NCBI GenBank assembly: GCA_963693085.1
Contig: OY856412.1
Location: 1,127,641,244 to 1,127,705,243 of the forward strand
Direction of reading: 5' to 3'
DNA: 64,000 nt
DNA from: Alisma plantago-aquatica
Taxonomy: Eukaryota > Streptophyta > Magnoliopsida > Alismatales > Alismataceae
The notes under the pieces: generated by a model
Databases searched by the model: none
What the model was told of the DNA's origin: nothing
Seen by the model: only the letters and a program-made list of their open reading frames with translations
Shown: in pieces, positions 1 to 12,420 of the stretch
Layout of the letters: every line of letters begins with the position of its first letter
How positions within the stretch are numbered: the stretch's first letter is position 1
Program-made: the position numbers and the translations under genes

Positions 1-1350
1 ACTAAATTAACTTTCCTACAATAAAATCAGATTTTTTGAACTAATTTGAAACCCTTGAAGGGATCAAAATCTACTCAAAATTTGTATTGTGGAAATCTAC
101 AGCAAAGAGAGTTAAATGCTTAAAATATAAAAAGAAGGCAACTCAATAAATACTCCATTTGGGAAAAATGATTAATGTTGTAAATTTTACTCCTTGGAAA
201 TTCCATATGCTTTTGTGTGGAATAAATAATACACATATGGACTTAGTCAAATGCCAAAACAAAAAAAGTCATCAATGTAGTCAAAGGTTGACCAATGTGA
301 CATCAGGCTGAAGCAAGCGATTCCTCTTGGGTTTTCCTCCTCCTTTCTCCTTATTAAAGGAGGAGGACTCCAATCACTTTTTTGATCAGTTCTTGCATCA
401 GTTTTTCTACCTCTTCCTTTGAGATTTCTATTGAAATCTTGTTGTTCTACATTATGTTTGAGTAGTTCCCTTTTAGGGCATGGGGACTAGCCTCATAGTA
501 TATTCTTTTTCATTGTAATCAACTCCATTGTTTTAATAAATGAATAATTTTTATTTCATTTGTGTCTTGATCGTTGGCTGATTTATATACACTTGTCAGG
601 TGATGTGATCACAGATATCTACAAGAATGAACCCATGTTTCCTTAATTGTGATTGTTATCTTTTTATCTGACTGATCCCGTATTTGGTTTTCTGGTAGAA
701 TGATTATGTTTTTGTGGGGGTGTCGAGATCTTAGATTCCCACAAGAATGAACCCATGATCTTTTGATGTGATTACCTTACTTAGATTATGATCCTTCTAC
801 CCATTTGGATTATTTTTTATAGCCTATGGTGAATCGATCTCTAGATCCATGGGTTCGAACGTCGAATGAGAATCACATGTATCTGGATGAGATCTCGAAC
901 AGTAACATGTTGGATAGTTATACAAGGATCTATAGGCGTTGAGATCAACTGGTTTGTGGGAAGTCCCGAACTTGTGAAATTCATCTGAAAGGACATTAAT
1001 CCATATGGTCCTGGTTTGATTATTGAAATTAAGAGTTGATTCTTTGAGTAAAGCATCACTATTGGTGGTGATCCCTCAGGCCCCTCGGTTGTGTTTATCA
1101 TTTGATCTTAATTAGTTAATTTCTGCATGTTTCTTTTCCATTCTTAGCAAAACCAAACTCTCGACAAATCAGATTTTCCATTCTTGTTCTCACAATTGAT
1201 TTTTGATTTCAACTATTTTCTCCCACCATCCCATGGATTGATATCTTACTACCAAAAGGTTATCACTGCTTGCAACAAGTTGGCCACCTCTTTAGAAGGT
1301 TAAACTCTAGGACTTTTCCTTATGGTTTAGTGTTCAAACCACATGCATCA
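1..1350 (+). repeat. 5' LTR (left part missing) of the Tat/Athila-type element
   Basis: Aligns base for base, with many substitutions, to 5150-6505. A TATA-like stretch lies at 351-360 (ttattaaagg), against a better TATAAAAG in the 3' copy. The LTR ends in 'gcatca' at 1350, just before the primer-binding site. About 250 bases of this LTR should lie left of position 1. ORF 841-1101 on the other strand is an LTR shadow. Confidence 0.75.
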
Positions 1351-1354
1351 AATT

Positions 1355-1372
1355 TGGCACCATTGTTAGAGA
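1355..1372 (+). other. Degenerate tRNA-Asp-type primer-binding site
   Basis: tggcaccattgttagaga lies 4 nt after the LTR end. Tat/Athila elements commonly use a site complementary to the 3' end of tRNA-Asp, TGGCGCCGTTGCCGGGGA. The mismatches here are nearly all G-to-A or C-to-T, as expected from decay at methylated cytosines. Confidence 0.65.
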
Positions 1373-1950
1373 TGGAACATGTTGTTTTTTAATACAATCA
1401 CTTGTATATATAGGACTTCTCTTCTTTGGTTTTAATAAATTTAGTTTGGTTTTGCAATGTTTAGTTTTTTCCATAATTTCTTTCTTGTTCATAAATTTCT
1501 TAGCTTATTTATCATTTTTAGACTTGATCTACAATCTGTTCCTTCTCTGTAGTTTATTTTGTAACTTTAGTTGTTCTATAATTTTTAGCTCCGTTAAAAT
1601 CTCTTCCTTTAGTTACTTTCATAATTTTTTTATCTTGTTTTGTAATTTATTTTCTTAGATTTTCAGAATTTATTTTGCCTATCGAGACCCATTCTGGTAG
1701 TGTATCTTCTCCTTCTATTGAGTTTCCATTCTGGTAGTAATACTTTCTAGTTTATTTTTTGTAATTTGTAGTTTTGATTCATAATTTCTTAGCTTATCCA
1801 TGTAATTTTTAGTTCTTTTGTAAATTCTAGCTAACCCCTTAACTTTCTTTGTAATAGTTTCTTTTCATAATTTTTTATTTTATTCTAGTTTAGATCTTTT
1901 TCCCTTTTCCCTATCTTAAATTCTTTCTGTAATTTGCTTTCCTTCAAAAG
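1373..1950 (+). other. T-rich untranslated leader of the Tat-type element
   Basis: Pyrimidine-rich sequence with repeated phrases such as 'cataatttctta' and 'gtaattt...tagttctttt'. The 70-aa ORF at 1446-1658 is a hydrophobic low-complexity reading of T-rich DNA and is not called as a gene. The segment links the primer-binding site to the first gag-like ORF. Confidence 0.5.
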
Positions 1951-1953
1951 AAA

Positions 1954-2651
1954 GTGTCTTTCAAAATGGAGTGGTCAACACATTACAATCATACATTGCT
2001 AGATTGTCCTAATGTGTCCCCAGATTATGTTAGCACCTCATATAATCTTGAGTCTTCCTATCCTAGTGGGTATGATGTAAGTTCTAACCCACAATTTCTT
2101 AAGGGCCATTATAAGGATCCATGCTATTTTTATCCTTATTCTGATGAGGGGTGTTATGACCAACAGAATGATGGGGGTATGACTAATAAAACTTTGGGGA
2201 ATATGAACCTATTTGTAAAACCCAATATACTCCTCAACAACAAGAGTGATTTAGGGTCCTAGAAAGGATAGTAGTAGAATGATAGGCAACACTAGAAACC
2301 TGACTAGCCTTGATAGATACTTTTCTAGAATCCCAATCAAAGAATCTAGATTGTCCTAATGTTCCCCTCATATTATGGTGGCGCCTTATAATATAGAGTC
2401 TTCCTACCAAGATGGATATAGCAAAAATTATAATCCACAAACTTATGAAGAGTATTATGAGTAACAATGCTACTTGTATAATGATGAGTGGTTCTATGAC
2501 CAAGAATATTATGGAGGGTATTATGAGGATAACCAAGAAATTTGGGGGGTATGAACCTTATTGTGAAAATCAATATATAACTCAACAGGAGGAATGGATT
2601 AAAGCCCTAGAAAGAATAGTAGTGGAGCAACATGAAAAAATAGAAAACTAA
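1954..2651 (+). pseudogene. Gag-like ORF of the non-autonomous element, internally duplicated
   Basis: An ORF at 1954-2262 encodes a Tyr/Asn/Ser/Pro-rich, hydrophilic protein. The DNA at about 2347-2465 repeats 2000-2095 in degenerate form: both copies start 'gattgtcctaatg' and share '...agtcttcctatc/ac..gatgg.tat'. So the gene once held two tandem modules, both rich in Tyr with Asp/Asn/Glu. The second copy is broken by frameshifts and continues as ORF 2412-2651, ending in a Glu-rich stretch. No zinc knuckle or protease motif is visible. Placement just after the leader supports a gag role; the function itself is not shown by the sequence. Confidence 0.45.
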
Positions 2652-3735
2652 CAAGCCATGTTAGCTACTTTACTAGTGACCCAATAAAAGATCCCCCTAG
2701 AGAAGTTAGAGCAGCTAAGATGATTATTCCTGAAGATGATGATGATGATCGCTTTTATGCCATTTATGTTGGATCCTACTAAATTAGCACAGATCAATGA
2801 GTTGCAGCCTTCATACAATGAGAATCTTGGTATTCTGACCCTTCCTCTAGAGGATTTATTAATTGAGTATGAAAAGTCGAAGTAGAAGAGGCATCCTTAT
2901 CTTGAAGCTCTAACAACTCCTCATGTCATAGATATAAATCCAGATGTAATTATTGGCCAATCCACTTGGGTTGAACCCTTTCTGGATAACAAACTGCCAT
3001 CCCTCCCCTTTAAACGAGTGGATGTTTTTTGAGAGTGGCTTCCTCATCAAGAGCCTTACATTCCGTCACATCCAGTTTCTTTGACACATACGACTGATCT
3101 AGATGGGGAGCCACCACTTGAAGAAAGTCACATGCCCCCACTCCTTGATTGTAAAGATGATATTCCCATTTTACTTCCTCCTAAACCCTTGGGAACATCT
3201 TGCATAGAGGACCTTGAGCCACATGGTATATCAACAAGGAAACCCACGAATATTGTGTACCACAATGTTGATGGAATGAATTTTAGGAGCATAAAAATAT
3301 TTAGAATGTTGATTTTATTAAATGTATTCCCTTTCATATCTCCATCACTTCTCTTGTTTGCAAATCTAGGTGATAAGAAGAAACTTGAGCCAGATCCTTC
3401 ACCTAATCTTGCACAGTTGGCACCTCATGTACTACTAGACCAGCTCAAACTCCACCTTGAGTTAATCATTCCCGATCCACATACATAAATAGTACTTCCT
3501 TCACTGTTGACGGAATATATATGGAACTTATTAGAAGGACTGCAGGGTAAAAGGAAACATCATATTTTTGAAAGCCCCTTCGAGTTTCCACAACCACCCA
3601 ATCATCAGTTGTACTATCAAGCTCCTCTTTATAAGGTTCCAGTCCTCATACACATTCCATTCAGTTGGATGTTCTTTGAGATACCATGTCCCCTGGTAAT
3701 CTCCGCACTTTTCTTCCCTCCATTCTGGATTTAAG
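2652..3735 (+). pseudogene. Decayed internal ORF of the Tat-type element
   Basis: Short open stretches (3081-3488, 3507-3734) separated by stops. The first encodes an acidic, Pro-rich segment (PPLEESHMPP, LLPPKPLGTS), the second a Pro/Phe-rich segment. The region from 2700 starts with an Asp run (EDDDDD). No retroviral enzyme motif is present. This resembles the long, fast-evolving ORFs of non-autonomous gypsy elements, but I cannot name a domain. Confidence 0.4.
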
Positions 3736-4893
3736 TTTTACTTAGGACGAGCAAATTTTTAGGTTCAGAGTGGAGGTGGGTGGTACGTACTCATTTCACC
3801 CACTCTATCTTAAATTTCTTATAATTTCCATTATGTTATGTAGTTTATATTTAAATTTTTCAAAAGTTTTCCTTTAATTTGGCCCTCAACTAGTCGGCCA
3901 AGCCTTTATCTAGATGGCCATGATGATATGCATGTTTGATCCCCTTGAATGATGCAACTTCTTTTGTAACATAATTTATAAACCTACCATTGATAAAAAT
4001 TATCTTAACACCTAGGATCTGAATCAACACCATTCCTTGGAAAATATGGCAACATGTAGAGGGTTGATGGGATTAAAAAACAATGTGTCCTTATCTAAAG
4101 TTATAGATTAACTAAAGAGAATTTCTTTATTTTGCATAACTCAGAATTGATTGACCCAATGTATGATACTCCCAATGCACTTAAATTTATAAAAAATGAT
4201 TGCACAAAGAGCAGTCTTTTGACACTTCTTACATCACCTTCTTATCTCTTCATCAGTAAAAGAGAAAAAAAGCCAATGTTCCAAACTCCAAGTTTGGCGT
4301 GGCACACCTCCTTTTCCTCCCTCTTTTACTTCTTCCATACCCCTCATAAATTTCATAGGTGTATACCAATAAAAAAAGATGTCAATAGAGCATACCAAAA
4401 CATAGGTCAATGGAACTGCAAACACAAAAAAGGTCTCATGTAAAATAGAGGAGAGATTGCTTCCTTTCATACCTCCTTTCACTCCATGATTATGCTACCT
4501 CTTTTCACTCCACACTAATGCCTATAGGGATCTACATAACCCCATCATATCCTTGATCCCTATTCTTTTGAAATGACTTGTAAGAATATGAGGGAGTATC
4601 TAGTGTAAAGGGAATATGAAATTTGTGTTATTGTGGATCTTGAAGTGAACCCAAGTTGTGAAATAATCTCAAAGGAGGGGATATGAAAATTAGTTTATGT
4701 TAATCCATGAAGTTAAGGTTTCTTGGTCATATAAGGTGGAAGGAATCAAGTGGTGTTATGCAAGAGAGGATGATGGGCCAAAAGTATTATGTGGCAGTGT
4801 TTTAAAATTCAATGTTGCTCGAAGACGAGCAAATTTTTTAAGTTCTGCATATTTTAATGAGTGCAAACTTATCACCTTTTTTTAATCCTCAAT
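3736..4893 (+). other. 3' non-coding part of the Tat-type element
   Basis: Two stretches, at 3746 (ggacgagcaaatttttagg) and 4822 (gaagacgagcaaattttt), resemble the 'gacgagcaa' sequence found just after pol in Tat/Athila elements. A clean polypurine tract before the 3' LTR is not visible. Small ORFs at 4132, 4234 and 4697 show no motif. Confidence 0.4.
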
Positions 4894-6505
4894 TGATAAC
4901 ACTTTTTTGGCTATTAAATAATTTTAGTTAATTTTCTTAGTTATGTTTATTTTTCTAGTCAATTGGAGTTTTTACTTGATTTATTATGCCTTTCTTATGA
5001 AAATATACAAATTTATTTCAAAGCAAAAAATCCCGAAATTACTCTTGGAAGATGTTTGCACAATTTCTTGCAGTGTTGAAATACATTTATACCTGACACC
5101 AAAAGTGTCATATCTTTTTTATGCAAACTCCAAATGGAATGTACAAATATGTGTTGGAAAGAAAATTTAATTCATATTATTTTGAACTAATTTTGAATCC
5201 TTGACAAGAGATAAATCCTCTTGAGATATCTATTGTGGAAATTTGCAACAAAGAGAGTCAAATGATAAAAATGTTAAAAGATCAAAATGATAAAAGAATG
5301 CAACTCAATAAATATCTCCATTTGGGTTGAGCAATTAATGTTGTAAAAGTTTACTCCTGGACAATTCAATATACTTTTGTGTGGAAGAAAGAATGCAAAT
5401 GAAGACTCAGTTAAATGCAAAAATGAAAAAGTCATCAATGTAGTTGACCAATGTGACTTTGGGCTCAAGCAAGCAATTCCTCTTTGATTTTTCCCCATCC
5501 TTTCTCCATATAAAAGGAGGGGGACTCCAATAACTTTTATTATCACATATTGCATCACTTTTTCTACCTCTTCTTCTATGATTTTTATTTTAATCTTGTT
5601 CTTTACACTATGTCTGAGTAGTTCCCTTTTGAGGCATGGGGACTATCCTCATAGCATGTTCTTGTTCGATGTCATCAACTCCATTATTTCTAGAAAAAGA
5701 ATGTTTTTTATTCTTTTTATTCCTTGATAGTTGTTTGATTGATATGATCTTGTAGAGTGATGTGATCATGGATCTCCATAAGAGTGAGCCCATAATCCCT
5801 TAATTGTGATTGTTATCTATTTATCCAACTGTTCTTGTACTTGTTTTTCTTGTAGAATTATTACATATTTTGTGAGGGTGTCAAGATCTCAGATTCCCAC
5901 AAGAATGAGCCCATGGTCTTTTGATATGATCACTTGATTTAGATTATGATCCTTCTATCCATTTGACTTGTTTGTTATAGCCCTTGCTGACGCTATCACC
6001 TGATCCATGGGTTTGAACATCGGATGAGAATCACATGTCTCTAGATGAGATCTCAAAAAGTAACATGTTGGATAGTTGGAAGAGGATCTACAAATGTCAG
6101 GATCAATGAGTTTGTGAAAAGTTTGACCCTTGTGAGATTGGACTGAAAGGATATGAATCTACATGGCCCTGATTTGATTATTTAAACTAGGAGTTAATTC
6201 ATTGAGTAAAACATAGCTATTGGTAGTGATCCTCTGGATCCCCAATTCCTTTTATCACTTGATGTTATTTTGTTTATTTCTGCAATTTTACTTTCTATTC
6301 TTAGCATAACCAAACTCTCAACAAATTGGATTTTCCATTCTTGTTCTTGTGATTGGTTTTGGATTTTTACCATTTTTTGTCGTCTCTTGGATCGATACCT
6401 TACTACCAAAAGATTGACTCATTGATTGCAATAAGTTGACTGTCTCTTTAGAATGTTGAACTCTAGGAATTTCCTAGTGATTTGGTATGCAAACGACATG
6501 CATCA
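4894..6505 (+). repeat. 3' LTR of the Tat-type element
   Basis: The start is placed at TGATAAC by analogy with related elements and is approximate. The end is at 'gcatca' (6505), where homology to the 5' LTR stops and copia gag coding begins. A TATA box (TATAAAAG) lies at 5509-5516, and the matching segment of the 5' LTR has drifted. The two LTRs are clearly diverged by eye, indicating an old insertion. Confidence 0.65.
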
Positions 6506-7075
6506 TTTCACATCTTAAGAATATTTACCAAGATAGGGTAAGACAAGATAAATATGAAGTCTCCAAGGCATTGTTCAAGTGCAATATGGTTGAAGGAGAT
6601 CCAATGGGGCCCCATGTGATCCATTTGATTGGGTATGTGGAGAACCTAGCAAGACTGGGATTTCCCTTGGGCCAAGAGTTGGCCATTGATGTGTTTCTAC
6701 AATCACTTCTGCAATCATACAACTAATTTGTCATGAACTACAACATGAACAATTTTGATAAGTCATTGACAAATTTGCTTGGCATGTTGAGAACTACTAA
6801 AGCACAAACAAAAAAAGACAAGACCAAATCTGTGATGATAATCTGTAGAGGAAAAGGGAAGTCCAAGGGAAAAGACAAGGCTAAGAAGAGTTCTAATGCT
6901 GGCTAGAAACCCAAGTCGTATGCACTCCAAGCAAAGAGGAGGGGTGAATAAGGAAGGCAATTGTCACCACTATCACCAGGATGTACACTAGAAAAGGAAT
7001 TTCCCTCTTTACCTGGAGGATCTGAGGAAGAAGTAGGGGATAGAGATCTTCACTTCAGGTATGTAAGTTATTGAG
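6506..7075 (+). pseudogene. Copia-1 gag (C-terminal part)
   Basis: The reading around 6520-6726 contains KYEVSKALFKCNMVEGDP, GPHVI..IGYVENL and a DVFLQSLLQSY stretch, typical of the gag helical region of plant copia elements. It matches copia-2 gag at 42704-43072 (YNVSKVLFECKLTDGDP). Beyond the stop at 6724 the frame continues with a Lys-rich tail (KGKGKSKGKDKAKK) and a decayed zinc-knuckle region near 6960-7010. The N-terminus is on the far side of the Tat-type element. Confidence 0.8.
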
Positions 7076-9050
7076 AAAAATATTTAGACCTCACATTACT
7101 AGATATGGTGCGGCCATTGATGAGTTTTTCTAGTCTTCTAACTTCCTTTTGGGTATATGATCTAGAAATCACATCATTTACACTTAAGTATGTACCATCT
7201 AAATCGGATCAAAAGACACCATATGAGATATGGTATGGGTAGCATTCCAATGTGTCTTTTATGAAGATTTTGGGATGTGAAGCTTATGTGAGAAAGTAGT
7301 TTCCCGAAAAACTTGGACCCAAATCAGATAAATGTTATTTTGTTGGATACATTAGGGAAACCAAAGAATACTACTTTTATACTCCATCTGACAACAAAGT
7401 GTTTGTTTCCAGGGATGATGTATTCCTAGGAAAGGAATTTATTCCAAAAGAATTAGTGGGAGGAAACTAGAACTTGAAGAGGTTCCAGACTAACGAGAAA
7501 ACATTGAACCTATAGAGGTACAAAAGGAACATAAGAGTCACATATTGTTGTGTAGTCTCAAGTTCCTCGTGTAACACAAAAACCTCGCATATCTAGTAGG
7601 AAAGGCCTTGAGCCTGAAAATTTTGGTTATCTTGTGACTCAATAAGGAAATGAGTTGGTCATTGATATGAGCCAACAACCTACCTAGAAGTTGTTGAGGG
7701 ACCAGAGTCTGGGAAGTGGCTTGAGACCATGAGATATTAGATGGAATCCATGTACACCAACAAGGTATGGACCTTGGTGGATCCATCTGAAGTGATAAAA
7801 CCCATAGGTTGCACGTGTGTCTTCAAGAATAAAATTGACATGGATGGTAATGTACAAACTTATAAAGTCTGATTGGTTGCAAAGGGTTCAAACAAGTTCA
7901 AGGTGTTGAATATGACAAAAACTTTTCTCCATTTGTCATGGTGAAGTCCATCAGAATCATGCTTGCCATTGCAGCTCATTATGACTATGAGATTTGGTAG
8001 ATGGAAGTTAGAATTGCATTCCTTAATGGGAATCTATTTGAGAATGTGTACATGACACAAGCTGAGAGTTTTATAAATTCAAAGGAAGCCAATAAAGTCT
8101 ACAAGAAACAAAGGTCAATCTATGGATTGAAACCAACATCTCAGAGCTAGAATATTTGATTTCATGAAACAGTTAAAGAGTTTGGCTTTAATCAAAACTG
8201 AAATGAACAATGTTTTTACAAGAATATTAGTGGGAGCATGATTGTATTTCTTATGTTGTGTAGATGAAATAAAAATGATGGGGAATGACATTCCTACTTT
8301 ACAAATGGTAAAATCCTAGCTGGGAAATACATTCTCTATGAAGGACTTAGGTGAAGCATCCTACAACTTTGGAACCAAGATCTATAAAGATAGATCTACA
8401 AGGGTTCTTGTCCTAAGCCAGAGCGCATACATTGACAAAGTGTTGAAAAGGTTTAATATGGAAAACTCGAAGATAGGAAACTTACCCATGTCTCATGGTG
8501 TTAGTATCGCTAGATCTCAATGTATTAGTTCTCGTAAAGAATGGGAACACAAGAGTAAGATTCCATATGCATCTATAATCAGATCTATCATGTACACAAT
8601 GTTATGTAGTCGTCCTGATGTGTCATATTTCATAAGCATGATGAGCATATCAGTTAGATCCTTGTGAAGGTCACTAGATTGAGTTATAACCTGGAAGAAT
8701 TCCAAGTAAAAGACATTTGTTGATTCTACAACAGAGGTTGGGTACATTGAAAAGGAATCTATTTGGATCAAGAAGTTCGTCACTAAACTTAGGGTGGTTC
8801 CAAGCATTAGTGATGTAGTAGAGTTGTACAGTGATAACAATAGAGATATTTCACAAACTAAGGAACCAAGATCGCATCAGATTTTCAAACACATACAACG
8901 GTGGTTCCATCTCATACGAGTGATCATATAATAAGGAGATGTGAAGATTTGTAGAGTACCAACTGAAAGCAACAATGTTGACCCCCTGACAAAGTACTTT
9001 CATAGAGGAAGCATGAAGGTCATGTTAAATCACTAGGGATTAAATTCATG
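7076..9050 (+). pseudogene. Copia-1 pol remnant (integrase end, reverse transcriptase, RNase H)
   Basis: The integrase C-terminal region is seen at 7200-7470 (TPYEIWYG, GCEAYVRK, GYIRETKEYYFYTP). Reverse transcriptase runs about 7740-8640 (KDLGEASY, SQSAYIDKVLKRFNMENSK, SRPDVSY). RNase H remains at 8690-9000 (a decayed TEAEY region, then ELYSDNN and CRVP). Protease and most of integrase are missing: at about 7060-7088 the gag end passes straight into sequence that in copia-2 lies near 41450. A second deletion near 8660-8700 removes the link between reverse transcriptase and RNase H. Stop codons are frequent. Confidence 0.85.
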
Positions 9051-9080
9051 GGTTATTATCTCTAAGTGCAAGAGGGGGTC

Positions 9081-10964
9081 TATTGATATGTATGCCTAGA
9101 GAGCCATATGATGATTGTAGTGAGGCATCATGTAATAGATTTGTTTAATAATAAAGACAATATTTCGTCTATATCTTTGTTCATTTATGAGATTATGTTA
9201 TAACAGATAGATGTCTAAAAAATGATATTACTCAATGACATATGTCTTCAGGTTGAGGACCGTAACAATGAGAACATATGTAAGATAAGAGTATATACAT
9301 TATTTTTATGTCGACAGTTAGATATTATTATGGAAACAATATAGAAAAAAATAATACATAATACTAGAATGTGTGTTGACTGATGACAAAATCTCATTTG
9401 TCATTATATATGATATCGAGCTAAAAACATAGGTACTTGTTAGAGAACGGTGTATCAAACATACCCACCTTGAGAATGATACATGGAAACCATTGAATGG
9501 TAGTTAGAATCAACTCTCATAGTGATAGTGGTGATTGTGGTTCTTAGACCTGAAGTCACTACATTCATCACATGTTATTCGATGTACTTTGACACCATCC
9601 AGTGTGACCTTAGATAAGGGTTACCACACAGATGATGTTCAAGTATGTTGTGACATATGTGGATTGGTTGTGAGTGATGTAGATGAGATGTATCCCTCCT
9701 ATCGGGGTTGATATCTTGGCCACTTGATAAATGAGACTGAGAAATGTAGGGCCATTATCATGTGAATCATTATGTGATATGTGTGCTCACATGCATCTTA
9801 GACAGTCTGCTCTAGTTCCAGGAACATGGATTGTATATTAATAGGATGAGGATTCCATGCCTCAAGTTCAATATGGATACCAGAGACAAAGGAACTATAC
9901 AATAATTGTAACACTGGTCACAGATTGTAGGTTGAAGTTGTTTTCCAACTTTCCAATTACTTCGGTAGAAATAATGTGTTGATAGATACCGCTCATTGTT
10001 TGCGATGTCATAGACATTCACTGCCAATGTAATGTGGGACCTATAAGGTCACACACATAGGAAGCACCTAGAATAGGATTTTGCTTGTAGATAGGGTTTG
10101 ATTTAATTACTAAATTATTTGAGTAATCAACTTAAAAACATTAGATGACGGTTGGCTAACTAGAGTGTCTAGTTGACCGACTGAGAATGTGAGTCGACCA
10201 ACTGGAGTATTTAGTGGAATGACTTAGAAGTCTAGTCAACCAACTTGATGATAAGTAAGACTAGATCAAGGATTGATGCTGACATCATGTTGTGCATTGT
10301 TTATCACATTGAAAGCCAATATGTTGGCATATATGAAAACATTCCAATCGACCAACTAGATGTTCTAGTCGATCAACTGGGGTGTCGATTAACCGATTGG
10401 GAGTCCAGTCAATTGACTCATGATTCATGATAGCCAAAAATTCATGAAATTTGTCTTCTTGTATCCCCAGGTTTGTGGAAACCTTGAACAATCCACTCCT
10501 ATATAAGAGGGGGGGAATAAGTCTCCCAATCTCAATGTTGTGGTAACGTGAGAGCCAGAGGCATCTTACCCATAAAAAAGAGAGATAGACAAAGGAGAGA
10601 AAGTCATCACTAGCATGTTGACAACATGTGGGACAACTCTTTATTGTTAGTTCTAGAAGAATGACAAGAGTTCCTAGTAGTCTACATTGACTACATAGAG
10701 ACATGGAGGTTGTTGCCACCATGCTAGGAGGACCCCGTCAACTGCCATCCATGGTGCTACCAGGAGGCCACCAATGACGATAGTCTGTGGTTCTTGAAGA
10801 AGAAGAAGGACTCTATGAGTACTCTTGCTGGACGTACTATAGAACCAGGTATATATCTTGCAACCTTAATCCCTTTCATAGTTATTGCCACGATATAATA
10901 TTTTATGGAGAATATCATAGTTTTTTTTTTCTATGGTACCATCTCTATTTTCATATTCCCTAAC
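9081..10964 (+). repeat. Copia-1 3' LTR (copy A of a four-member LTR family)
   Basis: Begins TATTGATATGTATGCC, a TG-to-TA change of the family start TGTTGGTATGTATGCC, right after the purine tract at 9070-9080 (agagggggtc). Ends ...TTCCCTAACA. A sense TATA box, TATATAAG, is at 10500-10507. The 10150-10420 part is full of short 'gaccaact/agttgacc' repeats, where the other copies carry 'gacggtcgtctcgc'-type repeats. At about 1.9 kb it is shorter than the other copies (about 2.16-2.2 kb). Confidence 0.85.
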
Positions 10965-12350
10965 AGATCGAGCACCCCATCTCTTGATGACCTAATAGAT
11001 CGATGATCAAGATCTATCTCCATACCAATCAAACTATTTTGGTCGAACATCCAGATCAACAACCAGATCCCAATATCCAATCAATCAATCATTCAAGATG
11101 ATTGACCTCGTCGACCATTCATCTACCCTATCGACCTCTATCTAATTTGCTTAGCCATGAAGCAATCAATATCAACCATCCATGTGGCACAAATCCAACC
11201 AGTGACACCCAAGTATGGAGTCATATAAATATCCATCACATAACCACAAAAACTCTCTCTTAGACTTCACACAGCTCAAGTGTGCAAGTTCTATAGCTCC
11301 CAAGTATTTTCTAGATTGATCGATCTATTTGTATATAGAGTGATCAACCTCCTAAGTCTATATCCATTGATTGTCATGTTTCTTCCTAGAGCTATTGACC
11401 TCTCCACTAAAAGAGCCATCAAATTCTAGTCAACAACATTGATCAATTGATTGTTTCCTTTAGCACCTCAACAACCATAGACCTCCCTCTATAGGGTGAT
11501 CAACCACTTCATCGAGTTGTTGTCGACCCACCTAGTTCAACCGCAAGTTAGGGTTAATACCTAGATGAGAGAGAAGGATTGAAGTATGTCGTCGCACACC
11601 AACTCAGCTACTTCTGCTACAATCATGATCATGATTGTATCATATTCCCCTACCACTGATATTAATCTCTCCATGTAGATTGAGTAGTCCTTTCACTTGA
11701 GTGTGGGGACTAGACCCATTACCCATTTCTTACAATTTCATTCTTGTTCCAATTCTTATATGAACTCATTTAATTCATTGCTAATCATTCATGTCTTGTG
11801 GATTGATCACCTATTTTACATGATTTATTATAATATTATACCATCAGAACTTCAATGCTTAAGGTTTGAATATCGATTAGCTTTGGGGGATTTACTTCTA
11901 TTGGGAAGTCTCTAAAGTAGTAGATATTTTTTATAATGATACACCAAGCTTATGAAGAAATAGGCTCATGCAAGTTTCTAACGTCGAAAGGGGAAATTTG
12001 CATAACTCCAGTTATCTCTTCATACATGTTTGGATTTGAATGAATGCACATATTCAGGTAGTGACAGTGAAACCCAATTCCACCCCAGTGTATTCGTCCA
12101 TTTATAACTAGAACCTAAATCTAGCTCTTTCCATTTTTGCAACCTTATTTAATTAAACCAACTCAAACTTGTGATAGATACTAGTTCTTGTCTAGTCACT
12201 TTGGTCAATTAGTTCTTAAATATGTTGTCCTTTGGGTTAAATACTAAACTATACTATAATAAGATATATCTACTTGCAGGTGGTGATTGTTGCACTTAGT
12301 CTAGTTATACTCTAGGGATTCACCCCTAGTGAATTTTCATGTGCAATATT
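10965..12350 (+). other. Non-coding; probable remnant of another Tat/Athila-type LTR
   Basis: No gene. A TATA-like catataaatatcc lies at 11222-11235. The 'gattgagtagtcctttcacttg' and 'gtggggacta' segment at 11679-11714 resembles the 'gagtagttccc...catggggactag' segment of the LTRs at 1-1350 and 4894-6505. That places an LTR-like block at roughly 11180-12350, but neither end nor a partner LTR was found. Confidence 0.35.
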
Positions 12351-12420
12351 GCACACATAAATGGTCTGAGATTGTATGAAAAAGGGTATAAGCAGGTTGA
12401 TGGTTCAAGCTTAGTTGATA

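Larger units (their letters stand above)
1..6505 (+). mobile_element. Non-autonomous Tat/Athila-type LTR retrotransposon, 5' end beyond the window
   Basis: Positions 37-1350 and about 5183-6505 are two diverged copies of one sequence in the same orientation, matching through the TATA region, the 'gagtagttcccttt...catggggacta' segment and the end 'catgcatca'. They are read as LTRs. A degenerate primer-binding site follows the left copy. The 3.5-kb interior has no recognisable reverse transcriptase, integrase or RNase H, only short gag-like ORFs, so the element would have needed proteins from a relative. It lies inside copia-1, whose gag sequence resumes directly at 6506. The left junction and target duplication are outside the window. 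Confidence 0.75.
6506..10964 (+). mobile_element. Copia-1: 3' part of a Ty1/copia retrotransposon
   Basis: Order on the + strand: gag C-terminal half, a fragment of integrase, reverse transcriptase, RNase H, polypurine tract, 3' LTR. The 5' LTR and gag start lie left of the Tat-type insertion and outside the window. The LTR and protein sequence belong to the same family as copia-2 (23173-50655) and the solo LTR at 59463-61640. Many stops and two internal deletions make it dead. Confidence 0.85.
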
